From NCBI GenBank assembly GCA_027858915.1, contig JAQIBT010000120.1:1-64000 (forward strand): a stretch of 64,000 bases of DNA, given 5' to 3'. The position numbers and the translations under genes were made by a program. This DNA comes from Salinisphaera sp. GTDB taxonomy: Bacteria; Pseudomonadota; Gammaproteobacteria; Nevskiales; Salinisphaeraceae. The notes beneath the pieces were generated by a model, which worked only from the letters and a program-made list of their open reading frames with translations, did not search any database and had not been told where the DNA came from. Below are positions 1 through 9,625 of the stretch, piece by piece. The stretch's first letter is position 1. Each line of letters opens with the position of its first letter.

Positions 1-588
1 CGTACCGGGCTTTTTCATGCCGACAAGATCGGCGCAGCCGAAGAGTCCAGGCGGGAGATTATTGGACACAGCCAATGTCTCTTGTCGGAAGCTGCTGGGC
101 ACAAAATCCAATTCGAAACAGCCTAAGGGCCTGTTGCCCTAGCTCCGCGGTAAGAGTGGCTCAGGTTCCGCGATCGGTTGATGCGCGATTGCAACCCCGT
201 CACCAGCAAAAAGCCTAGACCCCCTGATGGAAATCGCGGCCTTCGGCGCGGCGTGTACAAAAATGCCGGCCGCTGTTCTCGCCCATGTGGCGCGCGGGGC
301 TCTCTGCTGCATGGCCATACCGCTATCACTGCTGTTGCCAGTTGTGCTCTCCGCGGTCTGGCTGGTCGCCGCTGTGCGGCAGGCGCTGGAAGCGTCGTGA
401 CGATCCATCGGCTCGATGTCACGTCCCTGTCCGTTCGCACCTGGCTTTCCTCGCCGCGAAACGTATCCATCTGCAGACATTGGCTGTGAGCCGTCTACCG
501 CTGCAGCGTGTGCCGAATACGGGGTCCGCGATGATTGGTGAATACGGTCGGCTTGGCCAGCCAGTTCAGACTCGATGTCTGCTGGCAA
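1..588. other. Left-edge region without a recognisable gene
   Basis: This stretch lies downstream of tatC. Reading frames are open on both strands, including a 149-codon minus-strand frame that would start with TTG right after the tatC stop. Its predicted product is rich in Ala, Arg and Ser with no domain, signal or membrane pattern I recognise. A small hairpin-like sequence AGGGCCTGTTGCCCT sits at 126-140; its core recurs at 52787-52799 and 62109-62121. I see no convincing gene here. Confidence 0.4.
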
Positions 589-1389
589 TCAGGAGTCATC
601 ACCTTCGGATTGCTCGGCTTTCCGCGCTGCTTCTTCTGCGGCCTGCTGGGCTTCCCGCTCACGTGCACCCGGCGCGAACAGGCGGGCCGTCAGGATGCCG
701 ATCTCGTAAAGCAGGTAGATCGGCACAGCAAGCAGCGTCTGGGAAATCACGTCCGGCGGCGTCAGGAGCATGCCGGCAGCAAATGCTGCCACCAGAATAT
801 AGGGGCGATAGCTGCCCAGCTGGCGCGGAGTCACAAATCCGGCCCAGACGATCAGAAAAATGGCCACCGGCATTTCGAAGGCAATGCCAAAAGCCATGAA
901 CATCTTCAGCACAAAATCGAGATAGCTCGATATATCGGTCATCACCGCCACGCCGGCCGGCGCGACCGAGACGAAGAAACCGAACACGATCGGGAAAATG
1001 ACGTAGTACGAGAACGCCATACCCAGATAGAACAGGCCAGTGCTCGAAATCAGCAACGGCGTGACCAGGCGTCGTTCGTTCAGATAGAGACCCGGAGCAA
1101 TAAACATCCAGACCTGGTAGAGAGTCCAGGGCAGCGACAGCGCAAATGCCACCATCAGCGAGAGTTTCATCGGTACCAGGAACGGCGACGTAACACCTGT
1201 CGCAATCAGGCTGGTGCCGTGTGGCATATGTACCAGCAAGGGACCGGAAAGATAAGTGAACAACGCACCGGAGAAATAGAAGCACGGCAGGAATACGATC
1301 AGGATGCCCAGCGCAATCCGGATGACCCGTGTTCGCAACTCGAACAGATGGGACAGCAGCGGCTGTTCGTTCTCGTCCACCTGGCTCAT
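589..1389 (-). CDS. tatC: Sec-independent protein translocase TatC
   Basis: TatC is the polytopic inner-membrane receptor of the twin-arginine translocase; with TatB it binds signal peptides of folded substrates. The 266-residue product has about six membrane segments. It carries the family signatures HLFELRTR near residue 14, APGLYLNERR near 97 and TPPDVISQTLLAVP near 210. The C-terminal tail (from about 245) is unusually charged and Glu/Ala-rich. The start ATG overlaps the tatB stop by 4 bp, so the two are probably translationally coupled. It is the last gene of hisI-hisE-tatA-tatB-tatC. Confidence 0.97.
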   Translation of the reverse strand: MSQVDENEQPLLSHLFELRTRVIRIALGILIVFLPCFYFSGALFTYLSGPLLVHMPHGTSLIATGVTSPFLVPMKLSLMVAFALSLPWTLYQVWMFIAPGLYLNERRLVTPLLISSTGLFYLGMAFSYYVIFPIVFGFFVSVAPAGVAVMTDISSYLDFVLKMFMAFGIAFEMPVAIFLIVWAGFVTPRQLGSYRPYILVAAFAAGMLLTPPDVISQTLLAVPIYLLYEIGILTARLFAPGAREREAQQAAEEAARKAEQSEGDDS

Positions 1390-1907
1390 GAGGAAGGTTT
1401 GCTCTGGTCGTCGGCTGCTGCGCGCTCAGAGTGGGCCTTTTCAACCGGCTTCGACGTTGCCTCAGCTGCCGCAGACCCACTTTTGGTCACCGATGCAGCC
1501 GCGGACTCATCGTCCTCTGGCGCAGGCTCTGGCTCGGGTAACATGTTGTCGGAGAAAAGACTCATTCGAGAATCGTCGAACTCGACCGGTTCCTTATCGG
1601 GCTTGTCCTCATCGTCGTGCCAGTCGTCTTCGATCGGCCGCATGACCGGCTCAACCGCGGACCGAGCCTCGGATTCGACGTTACGCGTCTCCGATTCGAT
1701 CTGTTCTCTTGCGCGACGCACCTCGTCCCGAATCTCGTCGACACGAACTTCCTTCTCCAGCTCGCTGGTAACCTGGCTTACATAGCCCTTGGCCTGACCT
1801 ACCCATCGCCCGAGCGTGCGCGCGACCACCGGCAGACGCTCGGGCCCGAGTACGACCAGCGCAATGACACCCAGCGTAGCGAGTTCCCAGAATCCGATAT
1901 CGAACAT
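1386..1907 (-). CDS. tatB: Sec-independent protein translocase TatB
   Basis: TatB is the single-span partner of TatC in substrate recognition. The N-terminus MFDIGFWELATLGVIALVVL followed by GPERLP is the classical TatB membrane helix and hinge. An amphipathic, coiled-coil-prone segment follows (about 30-85), then a long acidic low-complexity tail to residue 173. That N-terminus and the length separate it from TatA. It lies between tatA (22 bp upstream) and tatC (4-bp overlap). Confidence 0.96.
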   Translation of the reverse strand: MFDIGFWELATLGVIALVVLGPERLPVVARTLGRWVGQAKGYVSQVTSELEKEVRVDEIRDEVRRAREQIESETRNVESEARSAVEPVMRPIEDDWHDDEDKPDKEPVEFDDSRMSLFSDNMLPEPEPAPEDDESAAASVTKSGSAAAEATSKPVEKAHSERAAADDQSKPSS

Positions 1908-1929
1908 GCGTCAATCCCCGGAATATCGC

Positions 1930-2193
1930 TTAATCACGCCGATCGGGTTCACTCTTGTCCGACTCGGTGGTCGAGGCGTTGTCGCGATGCACGTGGTCGA
2001 CGACCTTTGGGTCGCTGTCGGCGTGTTCTTCGCTTTCATTCTTTGCCTTGTCCCCATCCTTCATCGCGCCGCGGAAATCCTTGAGCGCAGAGCCCAGATC
2101 GCCGCCGAGATGACGCAGTCGCTTGGTGCCAAACACCAGAACAACGATGACTAGAAGAATGAGCAGCTGCCAGATACTGATACCGCTTAACAT
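1930..2193 (-). CDS. tatA: Sec-independent protein translocase TatA
   Basis: TatA is the pore-forming subunit that oligomerises around a TatBC-substrate complex. The 87-residue product has one N-terminal helix ([18 protein letters not shown]), the [12 protein letters not shown] hinge and an amphipathic helix reaching [11 protein letters not shown]. The acidic tail is typical. The reading frame is open further upstream, but the ATG at 2193 is preceded by AGAGG about 6 bp away and gives the canonical N-terminus, so I use it. It follows hisE by 13 bp in the same transcript. Confidence 0.96.
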   Translation of the reverse strand: MLSGISIWQLLILLVIVVLVFGTKRLRHLGGDLGSALKDFRGAMKDGDKAKNESEEHADSDPKVVDHVHRDNASTTESDKSEPDRRD

Positions 2194-2206
2194 GATGACC
2201 TCTCGA

Positions 2207-2560
2207 CTATTCCTGGTGGGCACCGCCCCCGGCGGTGCGGGCGGCTTTTTCCTGATGACCGGATACGCCAAAGCGGCGGGCCAGTTCGGTCTGTACGTCT
2301 GATGCGTCCAGACCGCGCGACTGTAGCAGCACCATACAGTGAAACCACAGGTCGGCGATCTCGTGTACCAGATGCACATCGTCGCTTTCGCCGGCGGCCT
2401 CGACCACCTCGTTCGATTCCTCGACGATCTTGGCCGTCATCCTCGATACACCTCCAGCATACAGCGAAGCAGTATAGCTGTGCTTGGCATCGGCTTCGCG
2501 GCGCGATGCCAGAATGGCGTCCAGCGCCGCCAGGACATCGCTCTCGGAGGACTGATTCAT
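2207..2560 (-). CDS. hisE: Phosphoribosyl-ATP pyrophosphatase HisE
   Basis: HisE converts PRATP to PRAMP, the second step of histidine synthesis. The 117-residue alpha-helical MazG-fold protein contains the metal-binding [10 protein letters not shown] (about 47-56) and [10 protein letters not shown] (about 66-75), both typical of HisE. It is a separate gene rather than fused to HisI, and its start overlaps the hisI stop by 4 bp. The downstream tatABC genes share the strand, a common his-tat arrangement. Confidence 0.95.
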   Translation of the reverse strand: MNQSSESDVLAALDAILASRREADAKHSYTASLYAGGVSRMTAKIVEESNEVVEAAGESDDVHLVHEIADLWFHCMVLLQSRGLDASDVQTELARRFGVSGHQEKAARTAGGGAHQE

Positions 2561-2964
2561 TCGTGCAGGCCGTACATGACTTGTGGATCGATCAGAACCG
2601 GGTCGCGAGTGACCCAGTGTTTACCATCGAATATCTGGAAGAAACAGGATTCTCGCCCAGTGTGGCAGGCCACACCGCCGATCTGTTCGACGCGCAACAG
2701 GATGGCATCATTATCACAGTCTAGCGCCAATTCCACCAGTCGCTGACGGTTGCCCGAGCTTTCGCCCTTGCGCCAGAGTCTGGCCCGCGATCTCGACCAG
2801 TAGGTGGCATAACCGGATTCCACGGTCGCCGCCAGCGCCTCGCGATTCATCCAGGCCAGCGTCAATACGCGCTGATTGTCGACCGATTGCGTGATCGCGG
2901 GCACCAGCCCACGTTCATCCCAGGCGATCTGTTGCAGCCAGTCGGCGATTTCGGGGTCGCTCAC
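2557..2964 (-). CDS. hisI: Phosphoribosyl-AMP cyclohydrolase HisI
   Basis: HisI opens the adenine ring of PRAMP, the third histidine step. The 135-residue protein has [10 protein letters not shown] (about 36-45), [16 protein letters not shown] (about 59-74), the metal-binding DCDNDAILL and the paired-cysteine segment [12 protein letters not shown]. It heads the minus-strand operon and is divergent from trkA; the intervening 113 bp (2965-3077) must hold both promoters. The length is normal for an unfused HisI. Confidence 0.95.
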   Translation of the reverse strand: MSDPEIADWLQQIAWDERGLVPAITQSVDNQRVLTLAWMNREALAATVESGYATYWSRSRARLWRKGESSGNRQRLVELALDCDNDAILLRVEQIGGVACHTGRESCFFQIFDGKHWVTRDPVLIDPQVMYGLHE

Positions 2965-3077
2965 GTCGAATCAATTGTGCCCAAATGATGGCAGTATTCT
3001 ACGCTGGACGGCCGGCTTTACGCAGCTGTTCATCACACTATTGCAAGTACAGGGGGGCCACACTACTGTGGCGGCGC

Positions 3078-4457
3078 ATGAAGATTATTATCCTCGGGGC
3101 TGGCGAAGTCGGGGCCACGCTGGCCGAAAACCTGGCCAACGAAGCAAACGATGTCACTGTGGTCGATATCAACGAGGCTCTGCTGCGCCCTCTTCAGGAT
3201 AGGCTGGACATCCGCGCCGTGCACGGCTATGCCGCGCACCCGGCGGTGCTGCGCGACGCCGGCGCCAATGATGCCGACATGATCATTGCCGTCACTGCGG
3301 TCGATGAGATCAACATGATCGCCTGTCAGATCGCCTATACGTTGTTCCATACGCCGACCAAGATCGCACGTATTCGCGCCTCGGAATATCTGGTGGAGGA
3401 TCGGTTGTTTCACCAGGACGCGATCCCGATCGACATGAGTATCAGTCCTGAACAGCTGGTGACCGAACACATCACCCGGCTGATTCAGTACCCAGGCGCG
3501 CTGCAGGTGGTGGACTTCGCTGACGGCCAGGTTCAGGTGGTAGGCGTGCGCTCGTATTATGGTGGCCCGCTGGTCGGCAACGAGCTACGCGCGCTGCGCG
3601 AACACATCCCGAACGTCGATACCCGCGTGGTCGCCATCTATCGCCGCGGCAAGCCCATGATTCCTCAAGGTGATACCGTGATCGAGGCGGACGACGAGGT
3701 ATTCTTTGTCGCTGCCCGTCGTGACATCAAGCAGGTCATCGCCGAACTCCGCAAAATCGACCGCCCCGTCAAGCGGGTGATGCTGGCCGGCGGCGGCAAT
3801 ATCGGCACGCGCCTGGCGTTGGCGCTCGAGAACCAGTACCAGGTCAAGGTGATCGAACACAATCCGGAACGCGCCGGCTGGCTGTCGGAACGCTTGAACC
3901 GATCCATCGTATTGAAGGGCGATGCGGCCAACGAGGCGCTGCTGCGGGAGGAGAACATCGAATCGGTCGACGTGTTCTGCTCGGTGACCGATGATGACGA
4001 AGCCAATATCCTGTCGGCGATGCTTGCCAAGCGTCTCGGCGCGCGCAAGGCGATGTCGCTGATCAATCGCCTGGCCTATGTGGACCTGATCGAATCATCG
4101 GGCACGCAGATTGATATCGCGATCTCGCCCAAGCAATCCACCATCTCGGCGCTGCTTGCACACGTGCGTCGCGGCGATGTCGTGCGGGTACACACGCTGC
4201 GGCGAGGCGCAGCGGAGGCAATTGAGGCAATCGCGCACGGCGAGCGCGGTAACTCGCGCGTGGTAGGCCGGCGGATTGACGAGATCAAGTTGCCGCCGGG
4301 CTCTACTATCGGCGCCATCTCACGCGGCGATGAAGTGCTGATCGCCCATCACGATACGGTGATTGAATCGGGCGATCACGTGATGATATTCATCATCGAG
4401 AAAAAACACACGCCGGAGGTGGAACAGCTGTTCCAGGTCGGCGTTAGCTACGTCTAG
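3078..4457 (+). CDS. trkA: Trk potassium transport NAD-binding protein TrkA
   Basis: TrkA is the peripheral regulatory subunit of the Trk K+ uptake system; it binds nucleotides and gates TrkH. The 459-residue product is a tandem of two RCK modules. The first Rossmann motif is [10 protein letters not shown] (about 7-16) and the second [11 protein letters not shown] (about 236-246), each followed by a C-terminal TrkA_C domain. I chose the ATG at 3078 because it gives the standard [12 protein letters not shown] start; the frame extends upstream without homology. trkH lies downstream, separated by 459 bp that contain a transposon-like insertion. Confidence 0.96.
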   Translation: MKIIILGAGEVGATLAENLANEANDVTVVDINEALLRPLQDRLDIRAVHGYAAHPAVLRDAGANDADMIIAVTAVDEINMIACQIAYTLFHTPTKIARIRASEYLVEDRLFHQDAIPIDMSISPEQLVTEHITRLIQYPGALQVVDFADGQVQVVGVRSYYGGPLVGNELRALREHIPNVDTRVVAIYRRGKPMIPQGDTVIEADDEVFFVAARRDIKQVIAELRKIDRPVKRVMLAGGGNIGTRLALALENQYQVKVIEHNPERAGWLSERLNRSIVLKGDAANEALLREENIESVDVFCSVTDDDEANILSAMLAKRLGARKAMSLINRLAYVDLIESSGTQIDIAISPKQSTISALLAHVRRGDVVRVHTLRRGAAEAIEAIAHGERGNSRVVGRRIDEIKLPPGSTIGAISRGDEVLIAHHDTVIESGDHVMIFIIEKKHTPEVEQLFQVGVSYV

Positions 4458-4629
4458 GCGCCTGTCGGGCTTGAGCAATCGTAACGAGCAAGGTGGAACA
4501 ATGAGCGCAAATGAGCGGATTTTTGAGGCCCAAACCAATGGCGAACGTGGTTCTATTTAACGAGAAAAGCCGTTTATTTGAGCCGTTATCCCGCCGGCGC
4601 AGTAGATTGGCCTCGAGTCCGGCAGGCGC
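4458..4629. other. trkA-to-element spacer
   Basis: No gene is visible. The sequence around 4503-4520 resembles the dispersed short repeat with core TCCGCAAATGAACG that flanks the helicase gene at 12-15.7 kb. Confidence 0.3.
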
Positions 4630-4914
4630 CTAGTGTCCTGTCACGGGTATTTTGTCGCATTCAGCGAGGCTGCGCGCGTCTGTGGCAAGGCGCGTCGCGC
4701 CGGCAAAGGTCATTCCCTTGCCGAGCGGCGCAACGCAGACCACGGGCGCGCGCAGCCTCGCCCCACAGGCCAACTTATTCGATGGGAGCGTCTGTGTGTC
4801 CCAATCACCGCGTTGCGCTCCTTTGCCATGGCAGGCCATGACGCAGTCGCGCACCTTGTGCTTGGAACACACAGACGCTCTGAATACGGCAAAATACCCG
4901 TGACGGGACACTAG
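4630..4914. mobile_element. 285-bp MITE-like element with 34-bp terminal inverted repeats
   Basis: The ends 4630-4663 and 4881-4914 are inverted copies matching at 31 of 34 positions. Both begin CTAGTGTCC and include GTCACGGGTATTTTG. A second, inner inverted pair (4787-4810 and 4857-4880, GAGCGTCTGTGTGT plus flanking bases) makes the structure nested. No credible transposase is encoded, so this looks like a miniature non-autonomous element. The outer CTAG could be a target duplication or part of the repeat. The right tip ends 2 bp before the trkH start codon. The terminal motif GGGACACTAG recurs at 39365-39374. The family is unknown to me. Confidence 0.7.
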
Positions 4915-4916
4915 CC

Positions 4917-6410
4917 ATGGCGCTGTCTCTGCCGCGACTCCCGGCACTCGAGATCAACTATTACTATGCCGTGGTCCAGCGTGTGCTGGGCCTGCTGTTG
5001 ATGATTTTCTCGTTTTCCATGCTGGTGCCGGTCGGTGTGGCCCAGATCTACGGCGACGGCGAGACCGAGGCTTTCCTGATCGGCTTCGCCATTACGCTGA
5101 TCACCGGTCTGGTAGCCTGGTTCCCGGTGCGCCACGTGCAGCGCGAACTCAAGATCCGCGACGGCTTTCTTGTCGTGGTGCTGTTCTGGATGGTGCTGAG
5201 CCTGTTCGGGGCCATCCCCCTGTGGCTGGCGGTCCGGCCAGACATGAGCTTCACCGATGCCACGTTCGAGTCGGTCTCCGGACTGACCACGACTGGCGCC
5301 ACCGTGCTGATCGGCCTCGACACGCTGCCCCACGCCATTCTGTTCTGGCGCCAGCTGCTGCACTGGATGGGCGGCATGGGCATCATCGTGCTGGCAGTTG
5401 CCGTGCTGCCGATGCTGGGTGTGGGTGGCATGCAGCTGTATCGGGCCGAGACGCCCGGCCCGATCAAGGATTCCAAGCTCACACCGAGAATCAGCGAAAC
5501 CGCCAAGGCGCTGTGGACCCTGTATGTGTCGTTCACGGCCGTGTCCGCGCTGTTGTTCTGGCTCGCCGGCACGACGCCGTTCGATGCCATCAGCGACGCG
5601 TTCTCGGCAATCGCCACCGGCGGCTTCTCCAACCACGATCTGTCGCTGGGCTATCACAACAGCGCATTGGTAGAACTGGTCGCGATCTTCACCATGTTGA
5701 TCGGCTCGATCAGCTTCGGCATGCATTTTTCGATCTGGCGCAGCGCCAACCCGCTGAACTACTGGCGCGACGCCGAGACACGTACGTTCCTGATCATGAT
5801 CATGCTCGCCACCTTGGTGACGACCGTGGTGCTGATGGCTTCGGGTACCTTCGTCGACCTGCCGGACGCTTTTATCAAGGCGCTCTTCCAGGTTCTGTCA
5901 ATCGGCACCACCACCGGTTTCACGACGACAGACTACTCGGTCTGGCCGAGTTTTCTGCCAATGTTCCTGCTGCTGGGCAGCTTCATCGGCGGTTGTGCCG
6001 GCTCCACGACGGGCGGTATGAAGGTCGTGCGTTTTATCCTGCTGTCCAAACAGGGCACCCGAGAAATCAGCCGGCTTGTCCACCCCAACGCCGCCATTCC
6101 GATCAAGATGGGTGGCAAGGTCATTCCCGACCGGGTCGTGCACGCCGTATGGGGGTTCTTCTCGGTCTATGTGACTGTATTTGTGATCATGTTTCTGATA
6201 CTCCTGTCGACCGGCCTGAACGAATTGACATCGTTTTCGGCAGTAGCGGCCACCATCAACAACGTCGGCCCGGGCCTGGGTGAGGTGTCGTCAAACATGG
6301 CCAGTATTCCGACCCTCGCCAAGTGGACGCTCTGCATGGCGATGCTGCTCGGACGCCTGGAAGTATTCACCCTGCTGGTCATTCTCACACCTGCCTTCTG
6401 GCGCCGATAA
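4917..6410 (+). CDS. trkH: Trk potassium uptake transmembrane protein TrkH
   Basis: TrkH is the K+-conducting membrane subunit working with TrkA. The 497-residue product has the expected ten or so membrane segments. The four selectivity-filter loops are visible as TTTGATVL (about 119), ATGGFSNHD (about 233), TTTGFTTTDY (about 331) and NNVGPGLG (about 446). The ATG at 4917 gives the normal TrkH N-terminus. The ribosome-binding region lies inside the tip of the inverted-repeat element just upstream, so expression may depend on that element. Confidence 0.96.
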   Translation: MALSLPRLPALEINYYYAVVQRVLGLLLMIFSFSMLVPVGVAQIYGDGETEAFLIGFAITLITGLVAWFPVRHVQRELKIRDGFLVVVLFWMVLSLFGAIPLWLAVRPDMSFTDATFESVSGLTTTGATVLIGLDTLPHAILFWRQLLHWMGGMGIIVLAVAVLPMLGVGGMQLYRAETPGPIKDSKLTPRISETAKALWTLYVSFTAVSALLFWLAGTTPFDAISDAFSAIATGGFSNHDLSLGYHNSALVELVAIFTMLIGSISFGMHFSIWRSANPLNYWRDAETRTFLIMIMLATLVTTVVLMASGTFVDLPDAFIKALFQVLSIGTTTGFTTTDYSVWPSFLPMFLLLGSFIGGCAGSTTGGMKVVRFILLSKQGTREISRLVHPNAAIPIKMGGKVIPDRVVHAVWGFFSVYVTVFVIMFLILLSTGLNELTSFSAVAATINNVGPGLGEVSSNMASIPTLAKWTLCMAMLLGRLEVFTLLVILTPAFWRR

Positions 6411-6457
6411 CCCATGTGACATCGAAGCCGGGCGCGCAATTTCGGTACACTAGAGCC

Positions 6458-6778
6458 ATGTCGATGCAGCAAAAATTTCAGGCCATGCTGGACGCAGGCC
6501 ACGACGGCGCGCTGCTGCGATTTTCCCTCGGCGAACTCTGCTTCAAGGCTGGAGATCTCGACGCGGCGGTCACGCATCTGGCCGAAGCCGTACGACAGGA
6601 CTCGCAGTACTCGGCGGCATGGAAACTGTACGGCCGCGCGCTGCTGGACCAGGGCCAGTTCCAGGACGCCTTGGAAACACTCGAGCGCGGCATCGAGGTA
6701 GCCAACGCCCGCGGCGATAATCAGGCGGCACGCGAAATGCAGGTATTCAGGAAACGCGCCGTCAAGGCCCAGCGTTAA
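6458..6778 (+). CDS. Small TPR-repeat protein
   Basis: The 106-residue helical protein has about two tetratricopeptide repeats: one from LRFSLGELCFKAGDL and one from AAWKLYGRALLDQGQFQDAL. TPR modules mediate protein-protein contacts; the partner is unknown. It has no signal peptide and ends in a basic tail (RKRAVKAQR). The ATG at 6458 fits the repeat register; the upstream extension overlaps the trkH end in another frame. Similar small TPR proteins occur in many proteobacteria without assigned function. Confidence 0.85.
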   Translation: MSMQQKFQAMLDAGHDGALLRFSLGELCFKAGDLDAAVTHLAEAVRQDSQYSAAWKLYGRALLDQGQFQDALETLERGIEVANARGDNQAAREMQVFRKRAVKAQR

Positions 6779-6844
6779 TCAGCACCTTGGTTTATCGCGT
6801 CTCGTATCGCTGATGTCGTAAAACAAGATTAAACAAGGGACTAA

Positions 6845-7801
6845 ATGTCGGTCTATACGCGCGTCACCCCCGAAGACCTGAACGAGCTGCTCAGCCACTA
6901 CGCCATCGGCGAGCTGGAAGATTTCCGCGGTATCTCAGCCGGCATCACCAACACCAATTATTTTGTCGACACCACGCTCGGCCGCTGGGTGCTGACGCTG
7001 TTCGAGCAGATTGAGGACACTGCGGCGCTGCCCTTCTTCATGCAGTTGATGGACCATCTGGCCGCACACGGCGTACCGGGCGCTCATCCGGTGGCAAGAG
7101 ACGACGGCGGTTTTCTGAGCCGGGTACAGGAACGCCCAGCCGCGCTGGTATATCGCCTGTCGGGCGCCAGCATCGACCAGCCAAGCGCTGAACATTGTCA
7201 CTCACTGGGCGGCGTGGTGGCGGAAATGCATCGCGCCGTCGCCAGCTTCGACCAGATTCAGCCCAACGTCCGTGGCCTGCACTGGATCTGCGATGCGCGA
7301 ATCCGCCTGGCAAACGTGCTGGAAGCCGACCTACTGAGGCTGCTGGACGATGAAATCGCATTTCAGCGCGCCGCCTGCGACCAGGAATATCGCAATCTGC
7401 CCAAGGGCGTGATCCACGCCGACCTGTTTCGCGACAACGTGCTGTTTGACGGCAACCGCGTCTCGGGGCTGATCGACTTTTACTATGCCTGCCACGAATT
7501 CCTGTTGTTCGACCTGGCTGTGATCTGCAATGACTGGGCCTTCGATACACATCAGGTCTTCCACGCCGAGCACTGGCAGGCGTTCATCGAGAGCTATCAA
7601 AGACGCCATCCGCTGGCTGCCGACGAACTCGCGGCCTGGCCGGCCATGCTGCGCGCCGCAGCGCTGCGGTTCTGGGTATCACGCCTGGTCGACCATCATT
7701 TTCCCATGAGCGGCGAGGTCACACACACGCACGATCCAACGCCTTTCGAACGCCTGCTGCGTCAGCACCGCCATGCACCGCCGCCCCTGACCGGCAGATG
7801 A
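6845..7801 (+). CDS. thrB: Homoserine kinase, aminoglycoside-phosphotransferase fold
   Basis: This enzyme phosphorylates homoserine in threonine biosynthesis. The 318-residue protein belongs to the choline/aminoglycoside kinase-like ThrB type of pseudomonads, not the GHMP type of E. coli. GISAGITNTNYFV (about 31-43) matches the family N-terminus. The catalytic loop is IHADLFRDNVLFDG (about 196-209), followed by the metal-binding LIDFYYACHE. Its stop overlaps the next gene, dtd, by 4 bp. No thrA or thrC is in the window. Confidence 0.92.
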   Translation: MSVYTRVTPEDLNELLSHYAIGELEDFRGISAGITNTNYFVDTTLGRWVLTLFEQIEDTAALPFFMQLMDHLAAHGVPGAHPVARDDGGFLSRVQERPAALVYRLSGASIDQPSAEHCHSLGGVVAEMHRAVASFDQIQPNVRGLHWICDARIRLANVLEADLLRLLDDEIAFQRAACDQEYRNLPKGVIHADLFRDNVLFDGNRVSGLIDFYYACHEFLLFDLAVICNDWAFDTHQVFHAEHWQAFIESYQRRHPLAADELAAWPAMLRAAALRFWVSRLVDHHFPMSGEVTHTHDPTPFERLLRQHRHAPPPLTGR

Positions 7802-8235
7802 TTGCGCTGATCCAGCGCGTCCGCCGGGCGCAGGTCCTGATCGAGGACGAAATCATCGGCGCAATCGATACCGGCGTACTGGTATTTGTTGCCGCCGTGC
7901 AAGACGACAACGAGGCCCGCGCCCGCCGACTGGCCGATCGCGTGCTCTCCTACAGGATATTCGGCGACGCCGATGGCCGTATGAATCGCAGCGCAGCGGA
8001 CGGCGGCTTCGGCGTGCTCGCCGTGCCTCAGTTCACGCTCGCCGCCGATACCCGCAAGGGCAATCGACCGGGCTTTTCCACGGCCTGTCCGCCGGCGCGT
8101 GCCGCCCCGCTCTTCGATACCTTTGTGGCCGCGCTCACGGCACGCCATCAACCGGTGGCCACCGGACGTTTCGGCGCTGACATGCAGGTGGAGCTGGTCA
8201 ACGATGGCCCCGTGACTTTCTGGCTCAGCAGCTAG
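7798..8235 (+). CDS. dtd: D-aminoacyl-tRNA deacylase
   Basis: Dtd hydrolyses D-aminoacyl-tRNAs to keep D-amino acids out of translation. The 145-residue product has the usual start MIALIQRVRRAQV, the active-site segment VPQFTLAAD (about 78-86, the SQFTL motif with Pro for Ser) and the C-terminal NDGPVTFWLSS containing the GP motif. The ATGA overlap with thrB suggests coupled translation. Length is normal. Confidence 0.93.
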   Translation: MIALIQRVRRAQVLIEDEIIGAIDTGVLVFVAAVQDDNEARARRLADRVLSYRIFGDADGRMNRSAADGGFGVLAVPQFTLAADTRKGNRPGFSTACPPARAAPLFDTFVAALTARHQPVATGRFGADMQVELVNDGPVTFWLSS

Positions 8236-8311
8236 CTTCGCAGGCACTCGCGTTGCCTTGCCCAAGCGCGTATTATCGGCTGTCCCGTGAAGAGCAACCG
8301 ACCGCGAGCCC

Positions 8312-8905
8312 ATGACAGCGCGACGCGCCACGATAGAACGCCAGACCGCCGAGACCTCGATCCGTGTCGCCCTCGACCTCGATGGCAGCGGCGAGTTTTC
8401 TGCCCAGACCGGTGTCGGCTTTTTCGAGCACATGCTCAATCAGATCGCCCGCCACAGCCTGATGGATCTGGAAGTCCACGCCGACGGCGATTTACACATC
8501 GACGACCACCACACGGTCGAGGATGTGGGCATCTGCATCGGCGCGGCTCTGAAGCAGGCAGTCGGCGACAAGCGCGGGATCATGCGTTACGGGCACGCCT
8601 ATGTACCGCTCGATGAAGCGCTGGCCCGAGTAGTGCTGGATTTTTCCGGTCGACCCGGCCTGTACTTCAACGTCGGGTTCACGGCCGAGAAGATTGGCCG
8701 CTTCGATACCGAGTTGGTGCGTGAATTCTTTCAGGGATTGGCCAGCGCCGCCGGCGTGACGCTACATATGGACGCGCTGAAGGGGCACAATTCGCATCAT
8801 ATTGCTGAAACCTTGTTCAAGGCGTTCGGTCGCGCGCTGCGCTCGGCGGTCGCTCGTGACGAGCGCGCCCTCGACGCGATGCCTTCTACCAAGGGCAGTC
8901 TCTAA
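8312..8905 (+). CDS. hisB: Imidazoleglycerol-phosphate dehydratase HisB
   Basis: HisB dehydrates imidazole glycerol phosphate. At 197 residues it is the monofunctional form, without the N-terminal phosphatase of E. coli. It carries the two metal-binding histidine clusters [12 protein letters not shown] (about 35-46) and [12 protein letters not shown] (about 65-76), and the duplicated C-terminal half with [18 protein letters not shown]. It is the first gene of hisB-hisH-hisA-hisF. Confidence 0.96.
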   Translation: MTARRATIERQTAETSIRVALDLDGSGEFSAQTGVGFFEHMLNQIARHSLMDLEVHADGDLHIDDHHTVEDVGICIGAALKQAVGDKRGIMRYGHAYVPLDEALARVVLDFSGRPGLYFNVGFTAEKIGRFDTELVREFFQGLASAAGVTLHMDALKGHNSHHIAETLFKAFGRALRSAVARDERALDAMPSTKGSL

Positions 8906-8925
8906 CCCTCTCTCGAAACGATTTT

Positions 8926-9570
8926 ATGGCAACTGTCGGCATCATCGATTACGGCATGGGCAATCTACACTCGATTGCCAAAGCCCTGCGCTATGTGGCC
9001 TCGGACGAGCAGATCGAAGTGAGCTTCGATCCGGACACCCTGGCCGGCATGGACCGCCTGGTCCTGCCTGGCGTGGGTGCGATTGGCCACTGCATGGAAG
9101 AACTGCATCGGCTCGAACTGGACGATATGCTGCGCGAACAGATCGGCGTCAAGCCGCTGATGGGCGTGTGTCTGGGCATCGAGGCACTGATGACGCATTC
9201 CGAGGAATCCGGCGGCGTAGACTGTCTCGGCGCGTTCCCAGGCAACACGGTTCACTTCGCCAAACCCGAAGTGAACACCGACGGCACTCGGCGCAAGATT
9301 CCGCATATGGGCTGGAATCAGGTACGCCAGGAGCGTCATCATCCGCTGTGGAAGGATATTGCGCCGGAAAGCTGGTTCTATTTTGTGCACAGCTATCATG
9401 TCGTACCGCAAGACCGCCAGCATATCGCCGGCACTACCGACTACGGCGAGCGGTTCGCCTCCGTGATTCTGCGTGACAACGTGTTCGCCGTGCAGTTTCA
9501 CCCGGAAAAGAGCCAGTCCGCCGGCCTGCAGATGCTCGCTAATTTTCTTGAATGGAACGGCAACGCCTGA
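8926..9570 (+). CDS. hisH: Imidazole glycerol phosphate synthase glutaminase subunit HisH
   Basis: HisH releases ammonia from glutamine and channels it to HisF. The 214-residue class-I amidotransferase shows [12 protein letters not shown] (about 47-58), the nucleophilic cysteine in [11 protein letters not shown] (about 80-90) and the catalytic His/Glu in FHPEKSQS (about 193-200). The nucleophile elbow reads GVCLGIE rather than the more common GICLGMQ. It lies 20 bp after hisB. Confidence 0.96.
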   Translation: MATVGIIDYGMGNLHSIAKALRYVASDEQIEVSFDPDTLAGMDRLVLPGVGAIGHCMEELHRLELDDMLREQIGVKPLMGVCLGIEALMTHSEESGGVDCLGAFPGNTVHFAKPEVNTDGTRRKIPHMGWNQVRQERHHPLWKDIAPESWFYFVHSYHVVPQDRQHIAGTTDYGERFASVILRDNVFAVQFHPEKSQSAGLQMLANFLEWNGNA

Positions 9571-9625
9571 ACCATCGGTTGCCGGCACATCATTCAATCC
9601 CAGCCGTCATACGAGGAGTTACGGC

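Noticed and set aside
139-588. A 149-codon minus-strand frame directly after tatC
   Set aside because: It starts with TTG, has no ribosome-binding site, and its product has no recognisable fold, signal or domain; similar long open frames occur on the opposite strand.
535-1785. A 416-codon plus-strand frame across tatC and tatB
   Set aside because: It lies antisense to two certain genes and its translation is His/Arg/Gln-rich, as expected for a high-GC antisense frame.
4633-4947. Open frames on both strands of the inverted-repeat element
   Set aside because: Both end in the same short peptide style because the element is palindromic; no transposase motif is present.
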